Below are positions 47,863 to 59,953 of a stretch of DNA of 64,000 bases, in pieces. Position 1 is the stretch's first letter. Each line of letters starts with the position of its first letter. The position numbers were made by a program, and so were the translations under genes. Origin of the DNA: Toxonevra muliebris (Eukaryota > Arthropoda > Insecta > Diptera > Pallopteridae); contig OY829329.1 of NCBI GenBank assembly GCA_963691655.1, positions 15,080,708-15,144,707 on the forward strand, in the 5' to 3' direction. Below the pieces are notes generated by a model, which worked only from the letters and a program-made list of their open reading frames with translations, did not search any database and was not told the origin of the DNA.

Positions 47863-50013
47863 GGTGAAATGGTGTGAATTATATTGCCTGAATAGAAAGA
47901 CGAAACTCGAAATTCTTACACTTTGAACCAAAGAGATTCTTCCTAAATGGTATTCAAATACTGGGTTGTATTTCTTTTTTGACATCAGTTTCAACACCCA
48001 ATAGCGAGTAACCTTATTGCAAAAGAACTCTAGAGTTCTACTAATCGACGACCTTTATTTAACCTAAGCACCCTATTTTATACTTCAGTTTTCATATATT
48101 TTACTGTTGACTGCATACGGCCAGCAGCAATGTTAGATGTTTCTTATTTTTTTGGTTTTGTTTTGTTGTATTCTGTTTTGTGTGTCTGTGTGTGTGTGTT
48201 TTTTAACTATTTTTATTTTTGATGATAATGCTACAACTTCTACTACTACTATTACTACTATTTTTTGAAAAGCAGAAACAGTAGCAGATGGTCAGATCTG
48301 TTATTTCCTACTACGGCCACTCCTCCTCCTCTTCCTCCGCATCCTCCTCCTCCTGCTCCTTTGCATTGCTCTTCTAGTTACATATATTTTTGGAAAAGCG
48401 TATTATTTGCAGAGTTCAAATTTATTTTTACCCGAAGAGAAATGCTTGAGATTTCAAAAATAACATAAAATGTCGATACAAATTGTATGTTTGCCATTTT
48501 TATGGCCATTGTTGACTTGAAGTTGTTGTTGTTGTTGTTGTATTAGAAGCTGCAGGTTTTTTGTGTGTTGCATGCAGATAGTTACATAGAACATTTTACA
48601 TAGCACATATAAGTGAACGAGTACTTCAGATTCATTTTTGTATCTTTTGCTACTGTTACTGTCTGTCGGCCTGCCTGCCTGACTGCCTGCATTTTCTATG
48701 TACACATACAAGAGGCCATCGAATATTTTGCATTGTTAAATGTGCCAATAAGACATACAAGTTTATATCTGAATTTTGTAGTTTTGAAATATTTTTTTTT
48801 CTATTTTTGATTTTTGATTTTGTGTTTTTTTTTTTCTCTTTTTTGTTTTGATGGTATCAAAAAACCTTCATATGTACATAAAGTAAAACTTCTCTCAAAG
48901 CACTTTATTAAAATGCGAATTAGGTAAAACAATAACCCTTTGTTGATACTTGCCCATACCAGCAAAGCATATAAACTTGTTTGTTAACTATCGAGTTTGA
49001 TTCATAAGTTGCAATTGAGATTTTTAATACACTATTCAGTAAGGCATATATAACCATATGTATGGATAAGTTGTTTGTATAGGGATCTATTTTAAAAGTT
49101 ATAAATTATAATTGGTTTGTACTTTAGTTTTTCGATTATACTTAATCGTTTATGCATGAGTACTTAGAAAGTAAAAATTGCATTCACAAAATCAATATTA
49201 AGATAAATTTTGTATAGTCAGAGAATAATTGCAAGAGAATAGTTTTGTTTTTGGTCTTACAGTGTTTCAATGTCATTCTTCAGCCTAGCATCTCAGAAAG
49301 TCTCTCTTTGCTTATTTAAAAATATGAGTTTTTTATTTGATGAGTAGATGTTGTGCTATATATACTCATATACTTATCTCTGCCTAGTAAATTAAACCTG
49401 CACATAAATCCGCCATCTCTTCATAACATCTCTCTTCTCTCTCACTAACTGTGCTATTGATCCATACTCACTAACTAGTTTTTTTTTACTCAGTGGTAAT
49501 GAGAAACCATGCCAGTTCAATAAAGAGATTCCATACTAATGGCATTACAAAAACAAAAACTGAAACATCGTACAATTGTTTTTGTACTGTTGAGAAAAAC
49601 TGAGTAAATTTACACTAACAAAGCAAAGAATCAAATTTGTTATTAGTGCTTTTCGTCGGTATGCGTATTTGCAAAAGAGAGAGTGCTCAGCAAAACAAAA
49701 AATATTCCGTTATTCATGCTGAAACATTAAAAGTGTTAGTTTTTTGTTGTTGTTTTTTGTCTTCGAAAAATATTTTTTACATACAAGAGAAAATCATTCA
49801 GTCGAAACTGAAAGCATAGAGCACAAAAATGAAACTGAGAGGGGCAATAAGTTTTTCTTATATGAATGTATGGAGATCGGGCACATACAAAAAAGGAAAG
49901 ACGTCGCACTATGGGATATTTGACAGCAAAAGCTGGTAAAAATTATTTTGTATACAAAATCGAATTCTTAGTATGCCGAGATGTTACCATTGTAAAATGG
50001 GTGAAATTGGTTT
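47863..50013. other. Spacer with CTC-triplet and CAA/GTT microsatellites
   Basis: A CCTCCT triplet run at 48319-48360 gives a proline-rich plus-strand frame. (GTT)n lies near 48521-48541. The remainder is AT-rich. No gene was recognised. Confidence 0.45.
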
Positions 50014-51033
50014 GAAACCACGCCCACCCACCATACTAGTGAAATTTTCAAAGCGTGATATCAGGTAAAATACTGAAGTAAATTTAATAGAATTCGACAC
50101 ACTTTTTACCATTAGCATGGATAATATTTGGTACTAAAATCAAACAAATCACTCGGTATCCACGCCCACTCTCCATACAACTGAAATTTTCAAAGTGTGA
50201 TATCAGGCAAAATACGAAAGTAAATTAAATGAAACTGCACACACTTATTTATATTGACATATAAAACATTTGGTATAAAAATCAACCGAATCCCTCAGTA
50301 ACCACGCCCACCCACCATATACCAGAAATTTTCAAAGCGTGATATCAGGAAAAATACTGAAGTAAATTCAATACAATTCGACACACTTCTTAACATTAGT
50401 ATAGATAATATTTAGTACTACAATCAACCAAATCCCTCAGTAACCATGCCTACCCACCATATACCTGTAACTATCAAAACGTGATATCAGGCAAAATGCG
50501 ACAGTAAATTAAATACAATTCAACACATCTTAACATAAGCATAGATAATATTTGGTACTACAATCAATCATATCCCTCGGTAACCACGCCTACCCACCAT
50601 ATACCAGAAATTTTCAAAGCGTGATATCAGGCAAAATGCTAAAGTAAATTAAATGAAACTAAATACACTTATTTCTATTGGCATATAAAATATTTGGTAT
50701 AAAAATTAGCCGAATCGCTCAGTAACCACGCCCACCCACCATATACCAGAAATTTTCAAAGCGTGATATCAGGCAAAATACGATAGTAAATTAAATGAAA
50801 CTAAACACACTTATTTATATTGGCATATTAAATACTTAGTATAACAATCAACCGAATCCCTCTGTAGCCACGCCCACCTCCCATATACGTGAAATTTTCA
50901 AAGCGTGATATCAGGAGAAATACTGAAATAAATTCAATATAATGCGACCCACGTCTTTATATTAGCATTGATAATATTTGGTACTAAAATAAACCAAATC
51001 GCTCAGTAAACACGCCCACCCACCCTTTTAGCA
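50014..51033. repeat. 141-bp satellite with CCACGCCCAC box
   Basis: Seven full monomers plus a truncated eighth. Each has CCACGCCCACCCACC near the start, then ATATACC, GAAATTTTCAAAGCGTGATA, TCAGGCAAAATAC, AGTAAATT, CACACTT, TATTTGGTA and ATCAACC-AATCCCTC. Type A has ATACAATTCGACACACTT with ATTAGCATAGATAATATTT. Type B has ATGAAACTAAACACACTTATTTATATTG. The order is A B A A B B A. The CACGCCCAC box is the best-conserved part and resembles KLF/Sp-type binding sites. Confidence 0.93.
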
Positions 51034-51429
51034 CCTGCGAATGTTTTAAAAGGAAAAAAGTTTTCTCTATTTCAAATTTTTGTGGTCTTCTACTAAATGT
51101 TATTAAATCAGAAAAAATATAAGAAATTAAAGATTTTAATTTCACTGACTTAAATTTCTTGAATTAAAAAAAAAATATCGAAACTCTATAGAAAATTATT
51201 TTTGATAAAAAATGTGGAGATAATTCCAAAGTCTTTATATTACTAAAAAACGTATTTAAGCTGATTTATCGATTATCAATAAATGTAGAACGTACTTTTT
51301 CTCAATTCAATATTAATAAAAACAAAATCAGAAAAAAAATTGAAATTCCCACCTTTTGTGGAATTCTTCAAAGATTCAAAAAAATGAGTTTAACTGTATA
51401 AAAATCGAACAATCATCAGAAATGATGAA
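51034..51429. other. AT-rich spacer
   Basis: AT-rich sequence with nothing recognised. Confidence 0.4.
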
Positions 51430-51572
51430 AAAGTTTGATAAACCAAGAAAAAAACGATTTTCAGCGTATTTTATCAAAAAAAAAAAAGAAGCGGAACGAA
51501 GATTTTATATATAATTTTATAAAATACATGAAAAATCGTTTTTATCCTCGGTTTTTGTTCAATATCACAAAA
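51430..51572. repeat. Inverted repeat with 40-45 bp arms
   Basis: The left arm contains AAAAACGATTTTCAGCGTATTTTAT. The right arm, read inward, contains AAAAACGATTTTTCATGTATTTTAT. Outer parts match more loosely. The spacer is about 50 bp. Confidence 0.6.
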
Positions 51573-53689
51573 ATGGATGGTTCTAAGAGTTTTTCATGTC
51601 CTTAGACTCAAATTTATATTCAAAAATAAACATTTTTTTTTCACATATCCACATCCGATTTCTACTTTAAATGTCAGTTTTTGAGATTTTATGAATAAAT
51701 TTACTATTTTAATCAAAAAAAGTGCCATTAGAAGAAAAGATATGACTTTGCAGTGTAGGCAAAAACTTTCCTTACATATTTTTCTCTAATAGATTCTCAG
51801 ACGTAAACATTGAGAAATGCACGGTTATATCCTAAAAAGGCAGAAAACGCCTATTCATGAGCACCATATACCGGCCAGATTCAAAAGACATGTTTCTAGT
51901 TTTTTTTTAGTTCCAGTCTTTTCTTCAGAAAAATATTTTTTTTCCTGAAAAAAAAACATATGGCAACATGATATGATAGTCACTCAAACTGCGGCACATT
52001 TTCTTTGTGAGAGAATGAGAGAAAACAAACAAAGTCTGCGTCACTTGGTCGAAGAGTGCCGCTCTCTCTTTTAATTTTTTTTTTTTTGTTGTATATACAT
52101 ATAAAGTTCTTGCTCTCTCAGTTTCAGCCATCAAAAAACTTCATATAAAAAAAACTAAAAGAGAGTGCGAGGTATAACACTTCTGTGAGTACTTGCTTTT
52201 TATTATAATGTTTCTAAAATTCATATCAGTGACCAATAACAATAATTCAAGCATAATGACCCAAATTTCGTCACACTTTGTTATTTTTTTTTTATAAATT
52301 CTACCTAAAAAAAATTAAACTTGACCTACACATAAATTCAAATTTCACTTGCATATAAATCAAAACTCATAATTATTATAAAAATTTAATAACAATAAAA
52401 AGTTTGCATCTGAAAATGTTTGTATGTAATTCACAATATTTTAAAAACTATTGGTAGGAAAAAAATTTTTTTGAAAATTTCAAGTTTAATGTTTTAGTTT
52501 TACATACATACATACATATGTCTGTGTAAAAGTGTTCATTGTTTTATATTATGAAGAATGTACATATGTTATGTATCTGTAATAAAACAACCCCCAAGAA
52601 TTAAAATATTCCTTTCCTGTTCATAAAACTTCATGTCACATAAAAACATTTTTACCACATACATACACAACTCAAAATTATATTTGACCAAATTAAATTT
52701 TCATTTATTACTCTTACATATACGAGTGAGTACCCAACTTGATACATAAACAATGACATGAAAACGTTGTAATTGAAATAAATTTTATTCAACCATAAGC
52801 ACCTTTTTAATATCTTAACCCTGAAGGCATACATACATATATAACTATTACTGGTATACATAAATCATGTTGTGCTCTATATTCATGCTGGTGGTGGTGA
52901 AAACTGAACACTTGGAAAGTTTGAAATTTTGTTGAGCAGTAAAGGGAACTTTTTTTTTTTTTTTAAATTTATTACTTATAGACTTATATTAAAAACGAGT
53001 AGATTGTGACAGTTTCATATGGCAGCAATTAAAATGAAAGTTTTTTTGGACAGATAGAGACAAATTTAATAGTTTTGAGAAAGGCAATGGTAGACATACA
53101 AACATATATTGGAATATAAACTATTAAATAAAATAATATTTGGATACAGTATTATTAAAAAAGAAGAATAATGCCAAAGTCCCTGTATTTTATTCCTCTT
53201 TCAAAAATTCATGTGTAAATTTGTTAATTTTTGTTTTGTTAATGAAATATGTATATTGAATTCTTTGTTGATTAAACAAAAATTTCAAAATAAATTCCTA
53301 CACCTATGTACGTGACCCGACTAGTGTGTTTTAGCGTGAACCACTAGCAAAAAGAGCGTTAGAAAGTCAGCGCTAGACAATCTTCTTCAGGAGCACTAAA
53401 AGTTATCTCGTTGGGTTGTTTTTTCTTCCATTATCATTATTTTTCTCTCGCTCTCTATCTGCTGTCTTTCTTGATAGTACTGTGAGAGCGCCATTTTTAA
53501 TATTAAATACTATGCCTTTCTCATCTGTTTCTTTCCTCTTCCATCTCCTCTTTCCTTCCCTTAATTCTTATTTGTTCTATTCCAAATCTATTTTATTCAT
53601 TCATTCAAGTAAAGTGCACCCCGACTGCGCAGTCTGAAACAATAAAAAGACGAGCGCTGCCGGTAATGTCGTGCATACACATTGACCAT
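51573..53689. other. Spacer with one snap-back repeat
   Basis: At 52065-52172, CTCTCTTTTAATTTTTTT and AAAAAAACTAAAAGAGAGT form a loose hairpin related to motifs at 45058-45140. The rest is AT-rich with CATA repeats and no gene. Confidence 0.45.
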
Positions 53690-54200
53690 CACATATATGT
53701 GTGTGTGTGTGTGTGTGTACAAAGAGGGAGAAGCAATTTGAAAGAAACAAAAACACATTAACGATCGCATATGTGTGTGCGTGTGTATTAAACAAGGAGA
53801 GAGAAAACAGAGAGTAAATAAATATTAAAGAGAGAGGAACAGTTTGAAAGAAACAATAACACTATAACGATAACATATGTGTGTGTGTATATAAAACAAA
53901 GAGAACGATAACAGATTACATATGTGTGTGTGTATTAAACAATGAGAGAGAAAACAGAGAGTTAATAAATATTAAAGAGAGAGAAACCGTTTGAAAGCAA
54001 CAATAACACTTAACTATAACATATGTGTGTATGTGTATATAAAACAAAGAGAGCGAAAACAGAGAAAAACATTTTGAAAGACAAAATTATACATTAACGA
54101 TCGCTTATGTGAGCGTGTGTGTATAAAACAGAGAGAGAGAAAACAGAGAGCAAGTAAACATTAAAGAGAGAGAAACAGTTTGAAAGAAACAATAACATTT
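53690..54200. repeat. About 110-bp CATATGTGTGTG / AAACAGTTTGAAAGAAAC repeat
   Basis: Five or six irregular units contain CATATGTGTGTGTGTAT, AAAACAAAGAGAG, GAAAACAGAGAGTAAATAAATATTAAAGAGAGAG and CAGTTTGAAAGAAACAATAACA. Units are variably deleted. Confidence 0.8.
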
Positions 54201-56436
54201 AATATATTCAAATAATAAATACTACAAATGTACTGCAAATGTGAATACTGGCATCTGATGATTCTCTTCATTTCTACTCTCTCACACTAACTTCTGTTTT
54301 CCCTCACAAACAGCCAAACAACTCGTCTAGCCCATACAGACTCAAGCGTGCATCCCCAGAGTAAAATGTAAATTTGGTATTCGAGCTTACTATTTGTCTT
54401 ACCTATTTTTAACAAATACAAAATCTAGTGACCTTGTTAAATGCACATAGCTTACAATTCAACCACAAACACCTTCAAAGATATAAACACAATATTTCAA
54501 TTCTAATACTCAAATTCGCCTTTACACAAAAATTTGTTTAAAAAAAAGAAAAAACTCTTTATAAGCATTAATTCAATACACACACATGCAAACACTAACG
54601 CACACATGTATTTATGTTTTGATTTAATATTTATTTTTTTCTATGCAAATTTCTGGCAATTTACAGATAAAAAGGACAAATCCCTAATTTGATCAGACAT
54701 CAAATCTAGCGTTATAACCTTTTTTTTTCTTTAATATTTTTTTTTTTTTTTTTTTTATTTTGTGCATTTTTCTCTTTTTTTCATTGAAGTTCAAATATTG
54801 ACGAATTTCTAAAATTTTCTTAATATTTTGATGCTACAAATCGTTTTGACCCTTTTTTATTTATATACATATTTTTTTTTTACATACATTTTTAGGTTGA
54901 TATTTTCTACATATACAAACATAGTTCAAATACACAATATACACATTCATTCATTGCCATTTGTCCTACACTGCGTATACGTAACTGGTAATTTTCATCT
55001 ACTTTTATATTCATTGCATGTTTTTTACCTCTTGTTATGCTTAAACTAATAAAAGGTTCACATTAGTAACCTATGTAGATATATATACATATACCGACAT
55101 TTGTATGGATGCATGCACGTATGTTTGTGTATATACATATGTATGTATGTTTATTTAAAGAACTGGAGAACTTTAACTATGTATACACTCGCCCTCATTT
55201 ATGTGAATTTTAAAGCTTTAATTTTATACTTATTTACATTTTGAAATACCCGGTGGGAAAAATTTTAAGAGATTGCCTCACGAGTATGTTGTATACACCA
55301 CATACAAACACACATACAAACAAATATGTGAGCGATGCTCTTGAGAGCACACAGTTAAGAAAAAAACAATAACATTTCAATTGCATGGGTGCTCTCTTCT
55401 TCGCTCTCTCGGATACACTACCCATTGCATTTACTCTCTCACACTAGGTCTTCTTCTTCTCCTTGTCTAACTTAAGTTTTACGTCTCCAGCTTAGAGCGA
55501 ATACTTACTTACAAGGTTTTAGGTATAAAAAAACGCGCTATATTCGGTCAAGACCAAACTTGAGAACTCTTCCAAAATTTTTTATTCTTCATTTAGTTTT
55601 CTTAAATTCTTCTTCTTATCTCTACTGGGTATGTATACAATTACCTGGTATGCGTATATGTGTAAATAAAACATATTAGTAATATTAAATAATGCATCTA
55701 ATCAATGTCAAATTGAAAATTTATTACTTAGTTCTGTATGCATTTTTGTCATCTACCTACAATAAAAAATTCCTAATCTTATTGAAATATTCATGTCAAT
55801 TGTGATAAATTGCAATAGTTACTTACTTACAACATACAACATAATCGCACATACATACATATGTCTGTCTGTAGTTGCATACAACTGTCACCAAAAATTT
55901 CATAAACTTTGCAAATTGCATACCAGAAATAATAAAATTCATAACTTTGTTGAGTAATATTGAATATTAATCTGTCATGAATCATCATCATGATGATATT
56001 TTGAGATTATAATTAAAAATTTATGTGTATCAGTCAACAAATATTTGCAATAATAATACTATACTATAATACTTGAGTTGCATGTAGGTTTGTTTCAATA
56101 TTCAAAGTTCATATAGTTAACAGATCATACATTTGATTAAAACTACTCTGTATACATATTGTAGAATTAAATTAAATTTGTAACATTCTACAGTATCAAT
56201 AAATTTAAAATAACTTCATGCATTGATATTAATATGTTATTGTGAAAGTTCGTATTCAATTTTATGTACCTATATTTGTATTTATGTGAATTTCTAAGTA
56301 ATTGTGTGTACTTTGACTGGTCGGTGTCTGGTTGTGTTATTTTATTTAATTCTTTAATTCGAATGGTATAAAATACCAAGACGAACGTGCTGAATAGAGA
56401 AATTTCTGAAGTATTTTTGTTCGCTGATCACGGATC
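54201..56436. other. Spacer with microsatellites
   Basis: Poly-T near 54721-54756 and CATA/TATG near 55080-55150. A segment at 55330-55460 is related to the repeat at the left edge of the window. No gene was recognised. Confidence 0.45.
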
Positions 56437-57099
56437 TGTAAACATTTTTTTTGGATCAAGTCAGGTTTCGTGTATATTAGTAAATCTTCGTTTTTGAAAA
56501 AAATTTTCATTCAAAACTCTTAAAATTACATGTTTCGTGTAGAAACGCTAAAATAGAAAGAAAATTTATTTTTCATTCATGAACCCCCCTTATCAAAATA
56601 TCAAAAAAAAAAAGTTCTCCCAATATAAGCGAAAAATTGAAATTTTTCGAAATTTGTTTTTCATCCTAAACTTTTAAAATTGCATAATTCGGGTAAAAAA
56701 CCCAAAAAAAAAAAACAGAAAAAAAATTTTCATATAAACTCCTCCTTATCAAAAAAAGATCTCCCAATATAAGCGAAAAATTGAAATTTTTATTTCATCC
56801 TAAGCTCTTAAAATTGCATAATTCGTGTAGAAAATCCAAAAAAAAAAAAAAACAGAAAAAATTTGTTCCTCCTTATCAAATTTTCAAAGACGAAGATCTC
56901 CCAACACTAACGAAAAATTTAAATTTTGTGAAAAATTTTTTTTTTTCATCCTAAAATCATAAAATTGCATGATTTGTGCAGAAAAGCAAAAAAAAAAAAC
57001 CGATAAAAATCTTCATTCATTCGGGGTTAATGGTAATTCAAATTTTCAAAAACAAAAATTTACACGAAATCTGACCTGACCCGAAAAATTTTTTTACAA
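56437..57099. mobile_element. Inverted-repeat element carrying a tandem array
   Basis: The left arm has GGATCAAGTCAGGTTTCGTG then TCGTTTTTGAAAA. The right arm, read inward, has CGGGTCAGGTCAGATTTCGTG then TTGTTTTTGAAAA. Between them lie four units of about 130-150 bp anchored by CTTAAAATTGCATAATTCGTGTAGAAA (near 56514, 56667, 56799 and 56950), each with an A-run and CTCCCAATATAAGCGAAAAATTGAAATTT. No target duplication could be fixed. Confidence 0.7.
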
Positions 57100-57803
57100 A
57101 TTCTTAAACAGCGTTCAAAAATACTGCAGAAAAATTAGACCACAACTCAATTATAACGCATGTTTTGTATAGTGACGGTTTGGTAATCAATAGGCAATTT
57201 TGTTTAGTGAAAGACGGATGTTACTGTTCTAAAAGGTTTTCGAAACAGACCGGGTGTAGCTCAACCAAATTTATTCTTCTTCTTTCTCTAATAACTCTCT
57301 TATGATCTAAAGAGAATAAACCGTTTCAATAGAAATTGTTGTTGTATTGGTATGTGTTAAATTAAATACTTACCCTGACACTGACATTTTAATGCAGCTT
57401 TAGAAAGAGTGAGAGAGAGAAAGAAAAAACACAATAAAAACATATTTCAGAGAGGATGACTTTTCTTCCACATAAATGAGTGATGTTCACCTATACACAC
57501 GGTTGCCACTTTGGTCCTTTTGGACCAAAAGTGGTCCATTTATTTTCGTTTGGTCCGCTGGTCCTTTTTTTTCTGAATTGGTCCTTTTTCAAAAATATTA
57601 AGTAATTAACTTTCATATGTAATGTATGAGTCACTCTGTGATTAAAAAATGTGATGTTAACAAAATCAGTGTAAGAAAGTTGTAGTAATGAAAGCAGGCA
57701 ACACTGTCGATAATATTCGATTACTGATTTGGAAAAGTAAGATATAAAATGATATCAATAAATTGTTGCCATTTATTTAATTTTTTCGTTGTTTTTTTCC
57801 AAG

Positions 57804-57879
57804 TTTTAATAAACAAAAAGGCGAAAGTTGCAGATGAAGGAGACAATGCTCAGCCAATTGAATGTGATACCAGTGACAG
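57804..57879 (+). pseudogene. Possible decayed exon of the hAT-like element
   Basis: A polypyrimidine-AG acceptor (GTTTTTTTCCAAG, ending 57803) precedes an open stretch that gives NKKAKVADEGDNAQPIECD. It ends at CAG followed by GTAAAA, a plausible splice donor at 57880. The coding-like composition contrasts with the surroundings. It may be the first transposase exon, but no BED finger or catalytic motif is visible. Confidence 0.3.
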
Positions 57880-58070
57880 GTAAAATTATTGGACTTGAGT
57901 CTTTGTATATTAATCCAAGTGAAATACGAATTTCATTTGGTTTTAATGAAAAAAAGTTCATTTTTTATTACAAAAATTTATAAAACGAAAAAAGAAAAGG
58001 TAATTAGATTATTAATATTATAATAGTAGGGTTATATTAAACAAAATAGTGTCTTTGTTAAATGCAGTAC

Positions 58071-58557
58071 AATTATTTGGAATTTTTCAGAACACACTTG
58101 ATGAGAATTTTGTTAAAAATTACTTTTTTGACCCAAATTTTGTTTATTTGAATTAGGGAGGGCAGGCCCTTCCCGAAAAGCGGATTTTTCGCATTAAAAT
58201 GTATTCAATAAATAGTAAAATAACAAATAAAAGAAACTAAATGGATACATGACGCACTAAATTCGATGGCCATTTTGGTTCTATTTCGCACGAATTTTTT
58301 ACTTTTTTTAAATGTGATTTGAAGACAAATACCTAGACCTTTTAGTTTACGCGACACAAGTGCAATTTATGCATGATGTATTCATTTATAGTCATATCTT
58401 TTTTTAATTATATTTACTATTTTTTGAAAAAATTTTAGCGACAAGAACCCGAACCGGGAAAGGGTGGCACGCCCCAATTCATATTAACAAAATTTGAGTC
58501 AAAAACTGATTTTTAATCCCAATCAGAAGTGTAATCTGAACATTTACCAATAATTTG
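58071..58557. mobile_element. Nested foldback element, arms about 100 bp
   Basis: The left arm contains TTTTTTGACCCAAATTTTGTTTATTTGAATTAGGG. The right arm, read inward, contains TTTTTGACTCAAATTTTGTTAATATGAATTGGGG. Outward from these, TTCAG..ACACTT matches on both sides. The centre is unrelated AT-rich DNA. Exact ends and the target duplication are uncertain. It lies inside the hAT-like element at 57498-59464. Confidence 0.65.
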
Positions 58558-58592
58558 AAAACAATAGAATAACTTTTTTTCAATACGCCTGC

Positions 58593-58985
58593 CTAATTGA
58601 ATCCGCCTGCTGGCAATGGCTTCGTCAGTAAGTCTGCCATCAGGTTTTCGGTCGGACAGTAAGTGCAACTTTTTATCTACTTAGTCCTTTTGAAAACAAA
58701 CTCGCGCATCTTTGTGCTTTTATTGGCCAGAAAACTGAAAACTTCTGTCCTTCAATCAGTCTCAAGCAACTTTGTCTTCGTACAACTTAGTTGGTGCGCT
58801 CATTTGTTGATTAAATCCACTCAAAATTCGCCGAAGTCACAAAAAGTGATAAAGATGTAAACACAGACCCGGTCAATGAAAGAGCATCTAAGTTGCTGAC
58901 GAAATCTACTTTGGTTTCGATACTACTGAGTAGTAAAGATTCAGCAACGCCATTCTGTTGAGGAGTATATGGCACTGTTTTTTGG
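58593..58985 (-). pseudogene. Ty1/copia polyprotein remnant
   Basis: On the minus strand, 58930-58978 reads TVPYTPQQNGVAES, the hallmark end of the copia integrase core. Then 58593-58650 reads ENLMADLLTKPLPAGGFN followed by a stop, the usual C-terminus of the copia RNase H. The two motifs are normally well over 1.5 kb apart, so a large internal deletion has removed the reverse transcriptase. The 280 bp between them is not recognisable. LTRs are not visible. It lies within the hAT-like element, to the right of the foldback insertion. Confidence 0.8.
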
Positions 58986-59465
58986 TTTTGAATACCGTTT
59001 TTTTCTAAATTTCGGGGCTTTCAAGACACATCTTCTTTTTTCTTTGATATCTGATTTCAAAAATGACTTTCATCTATAAAAGAATATACTTTCTGCCCTG
59101 TTATTTATGTTATTTTTTGATTTGTCGACATATTTGATTTATTTATCGTGTTCCAAAAATGTTATTCTTTATATTTATATCTGAATTGCTAACCATTTTT
59201 TTGTTGTTGTTTTTGGTATTGTTTAATGTGATATATGTTTTTACTATATAACAATCTCTTAAAATATTATAAGTAATGTGATATGTAAGTTTGATGTGAT
59301 ATACAATACATACATGTGATGTATGTATTCTATAGCAATCGCTAAAAAAATATTATAAAATTGTAATACACATTTAAAAAAAAAAATTTGGTCCATTTTT
59401 TTCCATTTTGGTCCTTTTTGCTTTTGTTTTTGGCCCCAAAAAAAATTTTGGTGTGGCAACCGTGC

Positions 59466-59643
59466 CTATACATGAACAATGATTGACTGATCTCTTTTTT
59501 AATATATATATAAATCTTGTACGTGTAAAATTTTTTACTCTTTGTTTTTGCATGGTACTCTTTGGCTCTCGCTGATGCAGGCCATATTTGAATTACAAAA
59601 ACAAATATCAAATGCAAATGAGAAATTGACATTAGCGTGAGGC

Positions 59644-59681
<38 letters not shown>

Positions 59682-59880
59682 CTTGCTCTTCTCATATATA
59701 TACATATACTCAATTTAATTTTTTTTATATATTCTTTTGTAGTTATAATTTTTGTAGTCCAGGTACTCGCAACTTGAATGCCTTCAGCTAGACCCAAAAT
59801 TCTTATCAAATTATTTTACTCAATTTGCATTTAGTTATTTAAATTACTAGTTCTAATATATATTTTTTTCTATTTATTTA
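59466..59880. other. Spacer
   Basis: (TC)n at 59648-59678. The interval ends with a splice-acceptor-like sequence: CTAAT branch motif near 59852, pyrimidine-rich TTTTTTTCTATTTATTTAG ending 59881. Confidence 0.4.
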
Positions 59881-59884
59881 GATA

Positions 59885-59953
59885 ATGCCACCGAAAAAAA
59901 GGAAATCAGCAGTGAAGAAAAATATAGAAAAAACAACATACATACATTGTTAA
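59885..59953 (+). CDS. Candidate short exon or ORF, basic peptide
   Basis: The ATG at 59885 gives MPPKKRKSAVKKNIEKTTYI then HC and a stop at 59951-59953. PPKKRK is a classical monopartite nuclear-localisation pattern. Four bases upstream is a good splice acceptor with a CTAAT branch-like motif about 28 bp earlier, so this might be a first coding or terminal exon. Against this, it is only 22 codons, the A-rich composition could produce lysines by chance, and no partner exon was found. Confidence 0.2.
   Translation: MPPKKRKSAVKKNIEKTTYIHC

Larger units (their letters stand above)
57498..59464 (+). mobile_element. hAT-like element, 8-bp TSD, 2 kb, with nested insertions
   Basis: Both ends read inward begin CACGGTTGCCAC. 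The octamer CCTATACA lies immediately outside each (57490-57497 and 59465-59472), an exact target duplication. GGTCC repeats are sub-terminal on both sides (TTTGGTCC / TTGGTCC). The interior holds a possible decayed first exon, a foldback insertion and a copia remnant, each listed separately. No complete transposase is visible. Confidence 0.92.

Noticed and set aside
58663..58860. 65-residue plus-strand ORF
   Set aside because: Antisense to the copia remnant; no domain.
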